From the NCBI GenBank assembly GCA_020633295.1, contig JACKDW010000004.1, forward strand, positions 62,001-126,000: a stretch of DNA of 64,000 nt. The letters run 5' to 3'. Position numbers and translations under genes: made by a program. A model generated the notes under the pieces. It saw only the letters and a program-made list of their open reading frames with translations, did no database searches and had not been told where the DNA came from. The stretch comes from Myxococcales bacterium (GTDB lineage: Bacteria; Myxococcota_A; Polyangia; Nannocystales; Nannocystaceae). Below, piece by piece: positions 11,901-19,681 of the stretch; position 1 is the first letter of the stretch; each line of letters begins with the position of its first letter.

Positions 11901-14086
11901 ACGAGGCGCGCTTCCTGCTCGCGCGCGGCGAGCTCGGCAAGGCGGAGGTGCTGGCGACGATGTGCCTCGAGCGCTACGGCGTCTGGCTCAAGCGCCATCA
12001 GTACCGCGCCGCGTGGCGCCCGCTGCTGTGGAACCTGATCGTCCGCGGGCACTTCGAGCGCGCGGCGCACTGGTTCTCCATGGGCGCGGTGCGGATCGGC
12101 GCGGCGACGATCGACGGCGTCGAGCTCGAGTCGGCCGAGGAGTACGCGTACGCGGCGATGGCCACGCTCTCGCAGGAGCGCTACGACGAGTCCGAGCTGC
12201 TGCTGCGGCGCGGCGCGGCGCTCGTCGAGGGCGAGGCCGACGACGCGCCGGCGCGCCTCGTGCTCCTCGGCGTGCAGGCGCTGCACCACGCGCACAGCGG
12301 CCAGCTCGGCGACGAGCTCGAGCCCGTGCTCGCGGCGCTCGAGCGCGGGCTCTCGCGCCTCGAGCACCGGTCGCAGTTCACCCGCGTCGCCGCGATCGGC
12401 CTGGCCTACGCGCGTTACGAGCGCTGCCTCGCGCCCGCGCTGCCGGGCGCGCGCGACCCCGTCCCCGCGCTGCGCCGCGCGCGAGGACTGCTCTGGAGCG
12501 CCGCGACCTCCCTGGCGCTCGAGGCCCACGCCGAGCTGATCGACGCGGCGCTGCTGTGCCTGCGCGGGCGCCTGCGCGTCGCGGCGCGGCAGCTCACCGT
12601 CGCCGAGCGCGTCGCGCCTCGACTCGGACTCGCGCTGGGTGCTGATCGAGGCCGCGCGGCTGCGCGGCGTCCTGCTCCGCGCCGAGCGACGCCCCGAGGC
12701 CGCCGCCGGCTACGTCGTGATGGCGCGCTGCTACGCGCGGGAGGCCGGCTGGGGCACCGCGCCGGCGCGCTGCTCGAGGAGCTCGCCGAGGGCGCCCGCG
12801 CGCCGCGGCGACCCGCGCCCGTGCTGACGCGGGTCGGCGGCGGCGAGGAGGCGAAGCTGCTGCAGCGCAAGCTCGACGCGCTGCTCGAGATCAGCCTGGG
12901 CGCGGTCTCGCAGCAGGGCCCCGACGAGATCGCGCGCGGGGTGCTCGACGCGGCGATCCGCATCCTCGGCGCCGAGCGAGGCTTCGTGTTCCTCGCCAGC
13001 GACGTCACCGGCGCGCTCGAGTTCCTCGCCGGCCGCAGCGCGCGGCTCGAGGAGCTCGACGGCGCCGAGGCCTACAGCGCCACGGTCGTCGAGCGCGTCC
13101 GCGAGGAGCGGCGCGCCGTCGTCGTCACCGACACGGAGGACGGCGCCGAGCTGGGCGCGCAGAGCGTGGTCGTCCACAACCTCCGCAGCATCGTCGCGGC
13201 GCCGCTGCAGATGCACGACAAGCTCGTCGGCGTCATCTACCTCGACAGCCGCGCCCTGGCGGGCGCGTTCGGTGACGACGACGTGGAGCTGCTGCAGGCG
13301 ATCGCGGGCAACCTCGCGATCGCGCACGAGACCGCGCGCTCGGCCGAGCGCCTCCGGATCGCGCGCGACCAGGCGCTCGCGTCGAACCACGCCAAGAGCA
13401 CCTTCCTCTCGGTGATGAGCCACGAGCTGCGCACGCCGCTGAACATCATCACGGGCTACACCGAGATGCTGCTCGAGGACCGCGCGGACGAGGACGACCC
13501 CGAGCTGCTCGAGTCGCTCAAGCGCATCCGCCAGAGCAGCGGCGAGCTGCTCGCGCTCGTGTCGAACGTGCTCGCGCTCAGCCAGGCCGAGGCCTCCGAG
13601 CTCGCGCTCGAGGAGTTCGAGCTCACCGCGATGCTCGAGGAGCTCGCCGACCGCTTCCTGCCGGCGATCCGGCGCGGCCGCAGCCGCCTCGTCCGGCGCT
13701 GGCCGGTCGGCCTCGGGACCATGCGCTCGGACCCCGATCGCGTGCGCAAGATCCTCAGCAACATCCTCAGCAACGCGGCCAAGTTCACGCAGGAGGGCGA
13801 GGTCACGCTGCGCGCGGAGCTCGACGGGCGCGGCGCGACGCCGGCGGTCGTGTTCACGGTGCGCGACACCGGCCCGGGGATCTCCAAGGAGGTCCTCGGC
13901 AGCATCTTCCTGCCGTTCCAGCAGCGCCAGATGAGCTCGACGCGCGACGTCGACGGCGCGGGCATCGGGCTCGCGGCGAGCCTGCGCATGGCCGAGACGC
14001 TCGGCGGCTTCATCACGGCGGAGAGCGAGATCGGCGCGGGCTCGACCTTCACCGTGCGCCTGCCGCTGCGCGTCGGCGAGGGCTGA
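8963..14086 (+). CDS. Giant hybrid: pseudokinase - AAA ATPase - TPR - GAF - histidine kinase
   Basis: The 1707-residue frame starts at the ATG at 8963 after GGAAGG. Residues about 10-275 form a Ser/Thr kinase-like fold that has lost its catalytic residues: the HRD loop reads THGALAPSRVLL, DFG is DVD, and the ATP-binding Lys is absent. An AAA/STAND ATPase follows with Walker A GPVGGGKS (331-338) and Walker B VLVLEDIEWLD. A long helical TPR-like region runs to about 1270, then GAF (about 1290-1440) and a canonical histidine kinase (FLSVMSHELRTPLN with His1487; N-box ILSNILSNAAKFT; DTGPGIS; GAGIGLAAS). This order is known for large sensor kinases of myxobacteria and cyanobacteria. Between about 12611 and 12775 the frame is Arg-rich, while the next frame encodes good TPR-like sequence, so two compensating 1-base shifts are likely. 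No response regulator is adjacent. Confidence 0.85.
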   Translation: MRHPVLKLPGLQLRQRVGLTEGGVVVRGIRDGRELDVELRHERVRTAQDDAALRFFGARARFARVRDSGLPAFVSIGERGGTLFAITSAPVGASLLDRRGELPLAERRTLRIARLIARALAALHERGLTHGALAPSRVLLNQRYSPTLVYYDVDPQPGAAGGPPSEEQAIAARLRFVAPERYGLIDAPVDGRADLYSLGALLYLCATGRAPFELDDDADILTHHATVPPEDPRAHNPELSPALAAIILRLLAKQPRRRYADVDALLSDLDRIPQLSDRAARGEPLALNTEGAPRSILDSGAFVGKEDEVRQLALHWQSARAGHGRAVHVQGPVGGGKSALVAGFVRRELDAARLVLEARCREPDARPLAPIRALLERYVRETITAEDDRRALALGFLDAAAAEAGAFLGRLSPFLAEVLGGRAALPDADVTPEQFHQTIALLLRLLVVRHEGAVLVLEDIEWLDPSSREVLRFLAPLLPTLPLLIVTTGGDGEAGREAVERISRESAVRYAGRVSVRPLSRSEVRALVSHSLGDAALEQPVIDALARSSRGSPAAVLDCVREVADAGRLSMSRGRWCADKSTLALLARAVSRDDTVSAALSRLDPRERVVLGAAAVIGARFPAALLIEVTQRDKDEIRDVIARARARAILAREGHDVYVFRGEALRRRLADELPAAARDEVHERVAVALEEELEEEREEEREEERAEDRAGDEDGARLEIARHYLACETPREPARAYAAVARAVVEATRTFADVQALALFERARALQRRYELTADPAVHDSITLAYGRAEPQRARLERALEFTADALAGAPASTQAAALKRLRGDVQLRLGQHGDAIATLTNACADINSPLPGTRLLRRLWALWMILSVLVRDLLRPASARAQGEQESTALELRYALDQTLIDAGAATGDRVLRRLGLVRLVASARRLGTSYQLARAYNQLSVALDGRGRPRLAFVYLRRALSVARALKDPVSVADSLFHEARFLLARGELGKAEVLATMCLERYGVWLKRHQYRAAWRPLLWNLIVRGHFERAAHWFSMGAVRIGAATIDGVELESAEEYAYAAMATLSQERYDESELLLRRGAALVEGEADDAPARLVLLGVQALHHAHSGQLGDELEPVLAALERGLSRLEHRSQFTRVAAIGLAYARYERCLAPALPGARDPVPALRRARGLLWSAATSLALEAHAELIDAALLCLRGRLRVAARQLTVAERVAPRLGLALGADRGRAAARRPAPRRATPRGRRRLRRDGALLRAGGRLGHRAGALLEELAEGARAPRRPAPVLTRVGGGEEAKLLQRKLDALLEISLGAVSQQGPDEIARGVLDAAIRILGAERGFVFLASDVTGALEFLAGRSARLEELDGAEAYSATVVERVREERRAVVVTDTEDGAELGAQSVVVHNLRSIVAAPLQMHDKLVGVIYLDSRALAGAFGDDDVELLQAIAGNLAIAHETARSAERLRIARDQALASNHAKSTFLSVMSHELRTPLNIITGYTEMLLEDRADEDDPELLESLKRIRQSSGELLALVSNVLALSQAEASELALEEFELTAMLEELADRFLPAIRRGRSRLVRRWPVGLGTMRSDPDRVRKILSNILSNAAKFTQEGEVTLRAELDGRGATPAVVFTVRDTGPGISKEVLGSIFLPFQQRQMSSTRDVDGAGIGLAASLRMAETLGGFITAESEIGAGSTFTVRLPLRVGEG

Positions 14087-14090
14087 TCCG

Positions 14091-14786
14091 CTACAGCGGC
14101 GGGTGCTGCATGGAGCGCAGCTGGGCGCGCCACATCAAGTCGTCCAGCACGGTCGCGCAGCTGGCCTCGGACGCGTCTCTCGCCCCGCCCGTGAGCGCGG
14201 GCAGCAGCGCGACCGCGCAGCGGCGCGTGTTCGCGTCCGAGAGGCACACGTCGACGAGCTGCTCGTCGAGCCCGCGCGTGTAGATCGCCTGCGCCTCGTC
14301 GCCCTCCTCGGGCGTGTCTTTCTTGACCTGTTCTTTGAGCCAGTCACGTACCCGCTCGCACGCGCGGCGCTCCTCCGGCGTGCCGCTGGGCGGGTCGAGC
14401 GCTCGCGGCGGCTTGAGCAGCTCGGGGCGCTGCTGGCCCATGAGCACGCGCTGCACCGCCAGCATCAGCACGACGCCGCAGCGCTCGGCCTCGTCGTAGC
14501 CGACGTTGGGGCCGCTGCCGCCGGCGGCCGCTCGCGCGGCGCAGCTCCGGGTCGACTCGTCGCCCATGCACACGTCGACGTAGCTGCGCTCGAAGGCATC
14601 CTGGGCCCCGGGCAGGCTCATCAGCCCGCGGTCGTGCTCGACGTGCCAGTCACGCAGCTGCTCGCAGGCGGCGCGCCCCTGGGGCCCGAGCGCCGCGTCG
14701 TCCTCCTCGCGCGCGTCCTTGGAGCGCCCGCACGCCACGACGAGCGCGAGCGCGAGCGCGAGGAGGACGACGACGCTTGTTCGCAT
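14091..14786 (-). CDS. Lipoprotein with a duplicated four-cysteine domain
   Basis: The product is 231 residues. The signal sequence (RTSVVVLLALALALVVAC) ends with the lipobox VVAC at Cys19. The mature part contains the same module twice. The first copy has ACEQLRDW, then YVDVCMGDESTRSCA, then a Cys in ERCGVV. The second copy has ACERVRDW, then LVDVCLSDANTRRCA, then a Cys in ASCATV. Each copy thus has four cysteines in the same order, likely two disulfides. I do not recognise the family. The gene is convergent with the hybrid kinase, with only four bases between the stops. Confidence 0.8.
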   Translation of the reverse strand: MRTSVVVLLALALALVVACGRSKDAREEDDAALGPQGRAACEQLRDWHVEHDRGLMSLPGAQDAFERSYVDVCMGDESTRSCAARAAAGGSGPNVGYDEAERCGVVLMLAVQRVLMGQQRPELLKPPRALDPPSGTPEERRACERVRDWLKEQVKKDTPEEGDEAQAIYTRGLDEQLVDVCLSDANTRRCAVALLPALTGGARDASEASCATVLDDLMWRAQLRSMQHPPL

Positions 14787-14903
14787 GGGCTCGAGTATCG
14801 GATCGACGTCGCGTGCGCGCGACCCCTGGCCCCGTCGCTCAACAATTACCTAGCGATCTCACGGCGCTCGCCGTGCGCGGGCGATCGCGGTACACCGGAG
14901 CCG

Positions 14904-16181
14904 ATGGGCACGCGTTCGACCCCGCGAGGCGCCTGCTTGAGGAGACGTACGCGAGCGCGAAGCATGACGTGGACCGGGCCCGGCGCGCTCGTCGCGTGGT
15001 CCCTCGCGAGCGCCTGCACGAGCGCCTCGGCGCCGTCGACCGACGCGCCGCTGGCCGGGGGGGCGCCCGCGGCGCTGCGCACGGCGCCCGCGGCGAAGCC
15101 CTTGCCCGAGGGACAGCCTGGCCTCGTCGTCCTCAACACGACCGAGGTCGACATCGACCTCTACACCGCGACCGTGGTCGACCGGGCCGGGCGGCTCGGG
15201 TCGCGCGTGCTGTGGCCGCACAAGCACGACTGCGAGGATCAGGCCCGCAGCCGCGTGGTCCCGAGGAGCGGCGGTCGCTTCACGCTGCCGCCGCCGTCGC
15301 GGACCTTCGCGCCGGGCGAGTGCGAGCCCGGCCCGCCGCTGCCGCCGGGCGAGTACGTCGTGCGCGTCGACAGCGGCTACGCCACCGAGCTGCACGCGAC
15401 GGCGACCGTGACGCTACCCATGACGGCGCCGGTCGAGCTCCGCCTCGAGCGCCACGTGGGCGCGGTGCCCTGCACGGACGCGCTGGCCCAGCGCGCGTTC
15501 ACGCTCACCGCGGCCGAGGTCGGGCGCGCCCGATCCCTCCCGTCGGTCCCGAAGGACATCCTCGACGGCTGCGACGGCGCGCGGGCGCGCTGCGTCGCCA
15601 GCGGCGAGCCGCCGCCGCTGCCGCCCGCCGCCTGCGAGGTCACCCTGTGGACCGGGGAGTACGCCGGGATCCTCCGGGTCTCGCGCCCGGCCGGCCGCGA
15701 CGCGCCGCGCGGGCTCACGGCCGAGCTTGATCACGACGTCGTCTACAGCCGCTTCCCCCACGCGACGCGCAGCAGCAGCAGCGTCTACGAGCACGACGGC
15801 CGCGCGCTCGTGATCGCCGGCGAGGACAGCGAGCACTGGCACGAGCACGGCGGCGACGCGGCGCGCGTCGGCTACGTCACGCTGCGCGTGCACAACCCCT
15901 TCGAGCGCGAGGTGCCCTTCACCGTCGCGGGCCTCGAGTTCCTCCGCTCGTTCAGCTGCGAGCCGCCGAGCGAGGTCAAGGCGCGGCCGGTCGTGCGCGC
16001 CGTCGATCCCCCGCGGGCGCTCCCGCCGGGCGAGAGCGCGCTGACCATCAGCTTTGAGGCGCAGGAGGCCTACCAGGGGCACTGCGACCGCTTCGCCACG
16101 CGCGCGCGGATCGTCGTGTTCGGGGTCGAGCGCGGCGTCACGAGCGAGCACAACGTCGGCCGCTTCGACCCCATCGACTGA
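14904..16181 (+). CDS. Predicted lipoprotein of unknown function
   Basis: The product is 425 residues from the ATG at 14904. I prefer this start because its 20-residue Arg-rich n-region precedes the hydrophobic segment and lipobox LASAC; the next in-frame ATG (14964) would leave no positive charge before it. The mature protein appears mostly beta-rich, with pieces such as LVVLNTTEVDIDLYTATV, PPGEYVVRVDSG, VGYVTLRVHNPFEREVPFTV and ALTISFEAQEAYQGHCDRFA, and several paired cysteines. The C-terminal part looks like immunoglobulin-type sandwiches. The open frame extends far upstream, but that region lacks coding character and overlaps the opposing lipoprotein gene. Confidence 0.7.
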   Translation: MGTRSTPRGACLRRRTRARSMTWTGPGALVAWSLASACTSASAPSTDAPLAGGAPAALRTAPAAKPLPEGQPGLVVLNTTEVDIDLYTATVVDRAGRLGSRVLWPHKHDCEDQARSRVVPRSGGRFTLPPPSRTFAPGECEPGPPLPPGEYVVRVDSGYATELHATATVTLPMTAPVELRLERHVGAVPCTDALAQRAFTLTAAEVGRARSLPSVPKDILDGCDGARARCVASGEPPPLPPAACEVTLWTGEYAGILRVSRPAGRDAPRGLTAELDHDVVYSRFPHATRSSSSVYEHDGRALVIAGEDSEHWHEHGGDAARVGYVTLRVHNPFEREVPFTVAGLEFLRSFSCEPPSEVKARPVVRAVDPPRALPPGESALTISFEAQEAYQGHCDRFATRARIVVFGVERGVTSEHNVGRFDPID

Positions 16182-16304
16182 CGGTCGCGGCTGGGTCGTC
16201 GAGGCCGAACGCCGGAGGAGACAGCACGTGATCGCCGCGCGCTCGCGTGACGCGCTCGCGTCGGGGCCGGTCGCGGTGTGCTACACGGGCTCGTGGCCCC
16301 GTGC

Positions 16305-16772
16305 ATGCGCGCGCTGAACCCTCGTACCTCGCGCCGCGTCGCCGCGGCGCTGCTGCTGTCGCTCGTCGCCTGTGAAGCGCCCAGCGGCCGCGAGCGCGTG
16401 CTCGACGGCGCGGCGGGGCCCTGCGCCGTCGACGGGATGCTGGCGGAGGAGACATCCGCGACGCGCTTCGTCGACTGCGGGGTGTCGTCCACGCCGCTGA
16501 CCCGCGCGGCGGCGCGCTGCGTCGTGGACGCGCACGCGCAGGCCCGGCCGTTCATGCTGCGACTGCGCGCGGGCGGCGTGCGGGGGCTGCTGGGGCCGAG
16601 GGCCGCGCTCGTCGGCGCGCCGTTCGACGGCGCGTTCGGGCTGCGGCTGTTCACGCCGGGCGGCCCCGGCGAGGGGCAGAGCGCGCCTGTCGACCTGGTC
16701 CTTACGACACCCGATGACGAGCGGCCCGCGCTCCTGCCGAGCCTCGACGGCGCGCGCAGGTGTCCTGGCTGA
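16305..16772 (+). CDS. Small predicted lipoprotein
   Basis: The product is 155 residues from the ATG at 16305, chosen because it yields a standard lipoprotein signal (RALNPRTSRRVAAALLLSLVAC; lipobox LVAC). The mature part has conserved-looking cysteines (GPCAVDG, VDCGVSS, ARCVVDAHAQ, RRCPG) and no recognisable domain. The motif AAARCVVDAHAQARPF resembles short secreted myxobacterial proteins of unknown function. A start at 16278 would add nine residues. The gene is 123 bp downstream of the preceding lipoprotein in the same direction and ends 45 bp from the convergent FG-GAP lipoprotein. Confidence 0.7.
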   Translation: MRALNPRTSRRVAAALLLSLVACEAPSGRERVLDGAAGPCAVDGMLAEETSATRFVDCGVSSTPLTRAAARCVVDAHAQARPFMLRLRAGGVRGLLGPRAALVGAPFDGAFGLRLFTPGGPGEGQSAPVDLVLTTPDDERPALLPSLDGARRCPG

Positions 16773-16816
16773 GCCGGGTCACACCGCGCGCGCGCCCGTC
16801 CCTCGGGCCGCGGCGC

Positions 16817-19552
16817 TCAGCCGATCACGATGCAGCTCGCCTGCGCGTCGTTGTTGTCCTCGACGCACTCGTCGATGACCTCGTCGTAGTCGACGGTCGC
16901 GATGACTTCGAAGGGGAACGGCGGCGCGTTCATCGGCAGCGGCACGGTCAGCTCGAGCAGCTCGAACTCGCCAGGGAGCAGGTCCATCGTCGTGACGGTG
17001 TCGTACAGCGGCGTGAGCATGCCGTCCTTGCTGATGTCGAGGTGCACGGTGGTGCCCGCGGGCAGCACCTCGGCGCCGATGTTCTTGACCGCGAGCTGGA
17101 TGTCGAGCGCGTTCTCCATCTGATCCGAGTCGCTGCAGACCATGCTGGCGACGTCGGCGTCGGGCGCCCAGAACAGCCCGCCGGGCTGCACGTTCTGGCG
17201 GAAGTTGTTGAAGCGCGGGTTGAGCCAGTTGGCCTCGGGCTGCGCCGGGATCGTCCCGTCCTTGGCGATGTTGGTGATGTAGTAGCCGTGCTGGTTCCAG
17301 ACGCGGCGCGTCCGCACCCACTCTTCGTCGTCGTTCCACACCTCGATGCCCGGGTTGCCGCCGTTCCACCGGTTCTCGCCGACGACGACCTCCGCGTGGC
17401 CGTCGTTGTCGACGTCGGCGATGACCGGCATCTCGATGCGCGTGTGGCTGCGGAACGAGTTGTCGGAGTAGAGGATCGCGCCGGTCTTGCCGTCGTAGAT
17501 GCGGAAGTGGGTCTCGTCGGCGTAGACGACCTCGGCGCTCTCGTCCCCGTTGAAGTCGAAGACGCTCGAGGCGGTGACGCGGCTCGAGCAGTCCTGATTG
17601 GCGGTCTTCCACAGGATGCCGTTGCTGTCGCACTGCGCGGGGAGGGGGTTCTGCATGCAGTCGTTGATGTCGGCGACCACGTAGTAGTCGGCGGACGCGG
17701 TGCCGATCTCGGGGAAGTTGTCGCCGTCGAAGTCGGCGATCGTCGGCGGGCCGGACTCGTTGTTGGCGCAGTCGTCGATCGGCAGCGGGATTCGATAGAG
17801 CTCGGCGCCGTTGGTGTCGAGGATGAAGACCTCGCCGAGCCGGATGATGACGACCTCGGCGTCGTCGTCGTCGTCGAAGTTGGCGACCGCGTTGAAGCCG
17901 TCGCAGGGCAGCGCGCCGCCGCACGGGGAGTTCTGCGTGATGTAGTTGTAGGTCCACATCACCGAGCCGTCGGCGGCGTAGACGGTGTTGCCCGCCACGA
18001 CCTCCTGGGTGCCGTCGAGGTCGAGGTCCGCGACCGTCGAGGACGGGCCGAGGAAGCCGTTGTTGCCGATGCCGCCCGCGCCGCCCGAGGTCACGACGCC
18101 GTCCCACTTGAGCGCGCCGGACTGCCCGTCGAGCACGACGTTGCCGACGATGACCTCCGGCTCGCCGTCGCCCTCGAGGTCGGCGAGCGAGATGGTCGCG
18201 CCGCCGCGCGTGTGCACGTTCCAGGTCGGGTACTCGGTGTTGTGCCAGAGCACCTCCCACTGCGTGCCGTCGTCGCTGACGCGCTTGAACGCGACGGTGC
18301 CCTGCGGGTTGCCGACGCGCGTGATCGCGACGAGCTCGGGGACGCCGTCGCCGTCGAGGTCGCCGGCCGCGATGCCCGAGTCGTTGGTCAGCTGCGGGTC
18401 CGCGAGCGACGCGAGCGTCGTCATCGTCTTGTCGTCGTTGCACTGCCCGTCGACGACGCGCAGCACCGCGGCCACGTTGCAGCAGCCGTTGGGGAAGTAG
18501 TAGGTCAGGAACGCGATCTCGGGGCTGTCCTCGTCGTTGGTCAGCCCGTCGCCGTTGTCGTCGGTCAGGTTGATGACGATCGGCGTGGCGACGACGTCCT
18601 CCCAGGTCGCGTTGAGCTGGCCGACGCCCTTCCACTTGCAGCCCTGGGTCGGCTCGATCGGGCCGAACTCCGGGATGAACTCGCAGTCAGGCTGAGCCTC
18701 GCTGGGGATGCACTGGTCGACCCCGGGCGCGCACACCTGGCCGATGGGGCACTCCTCGTCGAACTCGCACTCGTCGCCCGGCGAGACGCAGGCGTTCGCG
18801 TAGCAGATCTCGCCCTGCTCGCAGCACACGTCGAGGTCCACGCCGCACAGCACGCCGGCCTGGCACTTGTCGGCGCAGCCGACCCCGTTGCAGATCTGCG
18901 TGATGTCGCAGCAGACGTCCTGGCAGTTCGCGCCGTCGGGGCCCTCGTCGGTCGCGCCGTCGCAGTCGTCGTCGATCCCGTTGCACACCTCCGTGCCGTC
19001 GGGGTTCGCGTCCGGCTCGGCGTCCTCGCAGTCGTCGCCGTTGGGCACCCAGCCGGCGCCCGGCGGCTCGCAGAAGCCGGACGGCGCGACGTCATCGTCG
19101 CCGTAGCCGTCGCCGTCCGCGTCGGGCCAGTAGTCGACCGCGTCCGGGTCGTCGCCGGCGCAGACGACGTTGTCCGTGCCGTCGCAGGTCCACGCGTTCT
19201 CGTCGCAGCCGTTGCACGGTCCGCCTGGCTCCTGGGGCAGCACGTCACAGCCGCCGCAGGCGTTCTCCTGCCCGGGGCAGCTCTGGCCCGAGGTCGTCGA
19301 GTCGCTGTCGCTGTTGCTCTCGGAGCCGCCGGGGCCCATGGTCGTGAGCCCGTCGGTGGTCGCGTCGGTCATCGAGCCGGCGCTCGGGTCGGAGCCCTGG
19401 GTGGCGAGCGTGTCGCTGTCCGCGTCGTTGCCGGTCGCGTCCTGCCCGGTGTTGTCGCCGCAGGCGGCGAGCGCCCCGAGCAGCGCGACGGCGGCGGTGA
19501 GCGCCAGCGGGCGCGGGGGCGATCGGTGGAGGGGGCTGTTGCGCGTGTTCAA
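16817..19552 (-). CDS. Surface lipoprotein with MopE-type, FG-GAP/VCBS and CARDB-like domains
   Basis: The product is 911 residues. The signal sequence ends in lipobox LAAC (about Cys31), followed by an Asp/Ser/Thr/Gly spacer (to about 85). A Cys-rich part contains putative metal-binding repeats of the MopE type (DADGDGYGDDD, then NGDDCEDAEPDANPDG, EVCNGIDDDCDGATDEGP) at about 135-200, and further Cys-rich modules to about 285. From about 340 to 760 there are at least seven FG-GAP/VCBS-like repeats with acidic Ca-binding loops (DLDGDGVPELVAITRVG, DLEGDGEPEVIVGN, DFDGDNFPEIGTA, DVDNDGHAEVVVGENRW), predicting a beta-propeller. The C-terminal domain (about 815-905) is CARDB-like (VKNIGAEVLPAGTTVHLDIS). 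It is probably a calcium-dependent surface adhesion or structural protein. A good -10 (TATAAT) lies at 19611-19616. Confidence 0.88.
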   Translation of the reverse strand: MNTRNSPLHRSPPRPLALTAAVALLGALAACGDNTGQDATGNDADSDTLATQGSDPSAGSMTDATTDGLTTMGPGGSESNSDSDSTTSGQSCPGQENACGGCDVLPQEPGGPCNGCDENAWTCDGTDNVVCAGDDPDAVDYWPDADGDGYGDDDVAPSGFCEPPGAGWVPNGDDCEDAEPDANPDGTEVCNGIDDDCDGATDEGPDGANCQDVCCDITQICNGVGCADKCQAGVLCGVDLDVCCEQGEICYANACVSPGDECEFDEECPIGQVCAPGVDQCIPSEAQPDCEFIPEFGPIEPTQGCKWKGVGQLNATWEDVVATPIVINLTDDNGDGLTNDEDSPEIAFLTYYFPNGCCNVAAVLRVVDGQCNDDKTMTTLASLADPQLTNDSGIAAGDLDGDGVPELVAITRVGNPQGTVAFKRVSDDGTQWEVLWHNTEYPTWNVHTRGGATISLADLEGDGEPEVIVGNVVLDGQSGALKWDGVVTSGGAGGIGNNGFLGPSSTVADLDLDGTQEVVAGNTVYAADGSVMWTYNYITQNSPCGGALPCDGFNAVANFDDDDDAEVVIIRLGEVFILDTNGAELYRIPLPIDDCANNESGPPTIADFDGDNFPEIGTASADYYVVADINDCMQNPLPAQCDSNGILWKTANQDCSSRVTASSVFDFNGDESAEVVYADETHFRIYDGKTGAILYSDNSFRSHTRIEMPVIADVDNDGHAEVVVGENRWNGGNPGIEVWNDDEEWVRTRRVWNQHGYYITNIAKDGTIPAQPEANWLNPRFNNFRQNVQPGGLFWAPDADVASMVCSDSDQMENALDIQLAVKNIGAEVLPAGTTVHLDISKDGMLTPLYDTVTTMDLLPGEFELLELTVPLPMNAPPFPFEVIATVDYDEVIDECVEDNNDAQASCIVIG

Positions 19553-19610
19553 GTCAAGTCTCCTCGCCGCGCGGCGCGTCGCGTTCGCGCGCGCCCTCGC
19601 GTCGCGCTCG

Positions 19611-19633
19611 ATTATAGTGTCTTTTAAGACATG
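19611..19633 (-). promoter_or_regulatory. Promoter -10 box with an 18-bp dyad upstream
   Basis: On the minus strand TATAAT occupies 19611-19616, about 58 nt before the start codon of the FG-GAP lipoprotein. Immediately upstream is the dyad AGTGTC-TTTTAA-GACATG (plus-strand reading, 19616-19633), containing TGTCTT-TT-AAGACA. There is no recognisable -35 hexamer at 16-18 bp (ATACAA/CATACA), so an activator bound over the spacer is possible. The dyad resembles those at 6737 and 61428/61473. Confidence 0.45.
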
Positions 19634-19681
19634 TTGTATGGGACTGGCTCACCTCTGGGCGCGGTATGGTGAACCCCGAGG

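Noticed and set aside
8909..12529. Open frame of about 1200 codons antisense to the hybrid kinase
   Set aside because: Composition is dominated by Arg, Ala and Leu and follows the codon bias of the true gene on the other strand.
14103..14903. Upstream extension of the lipoprotein frame
   Set aside because: Overlaps an opposite-strand lipoprotein with clear signal and domains, and the extension has no coding character.
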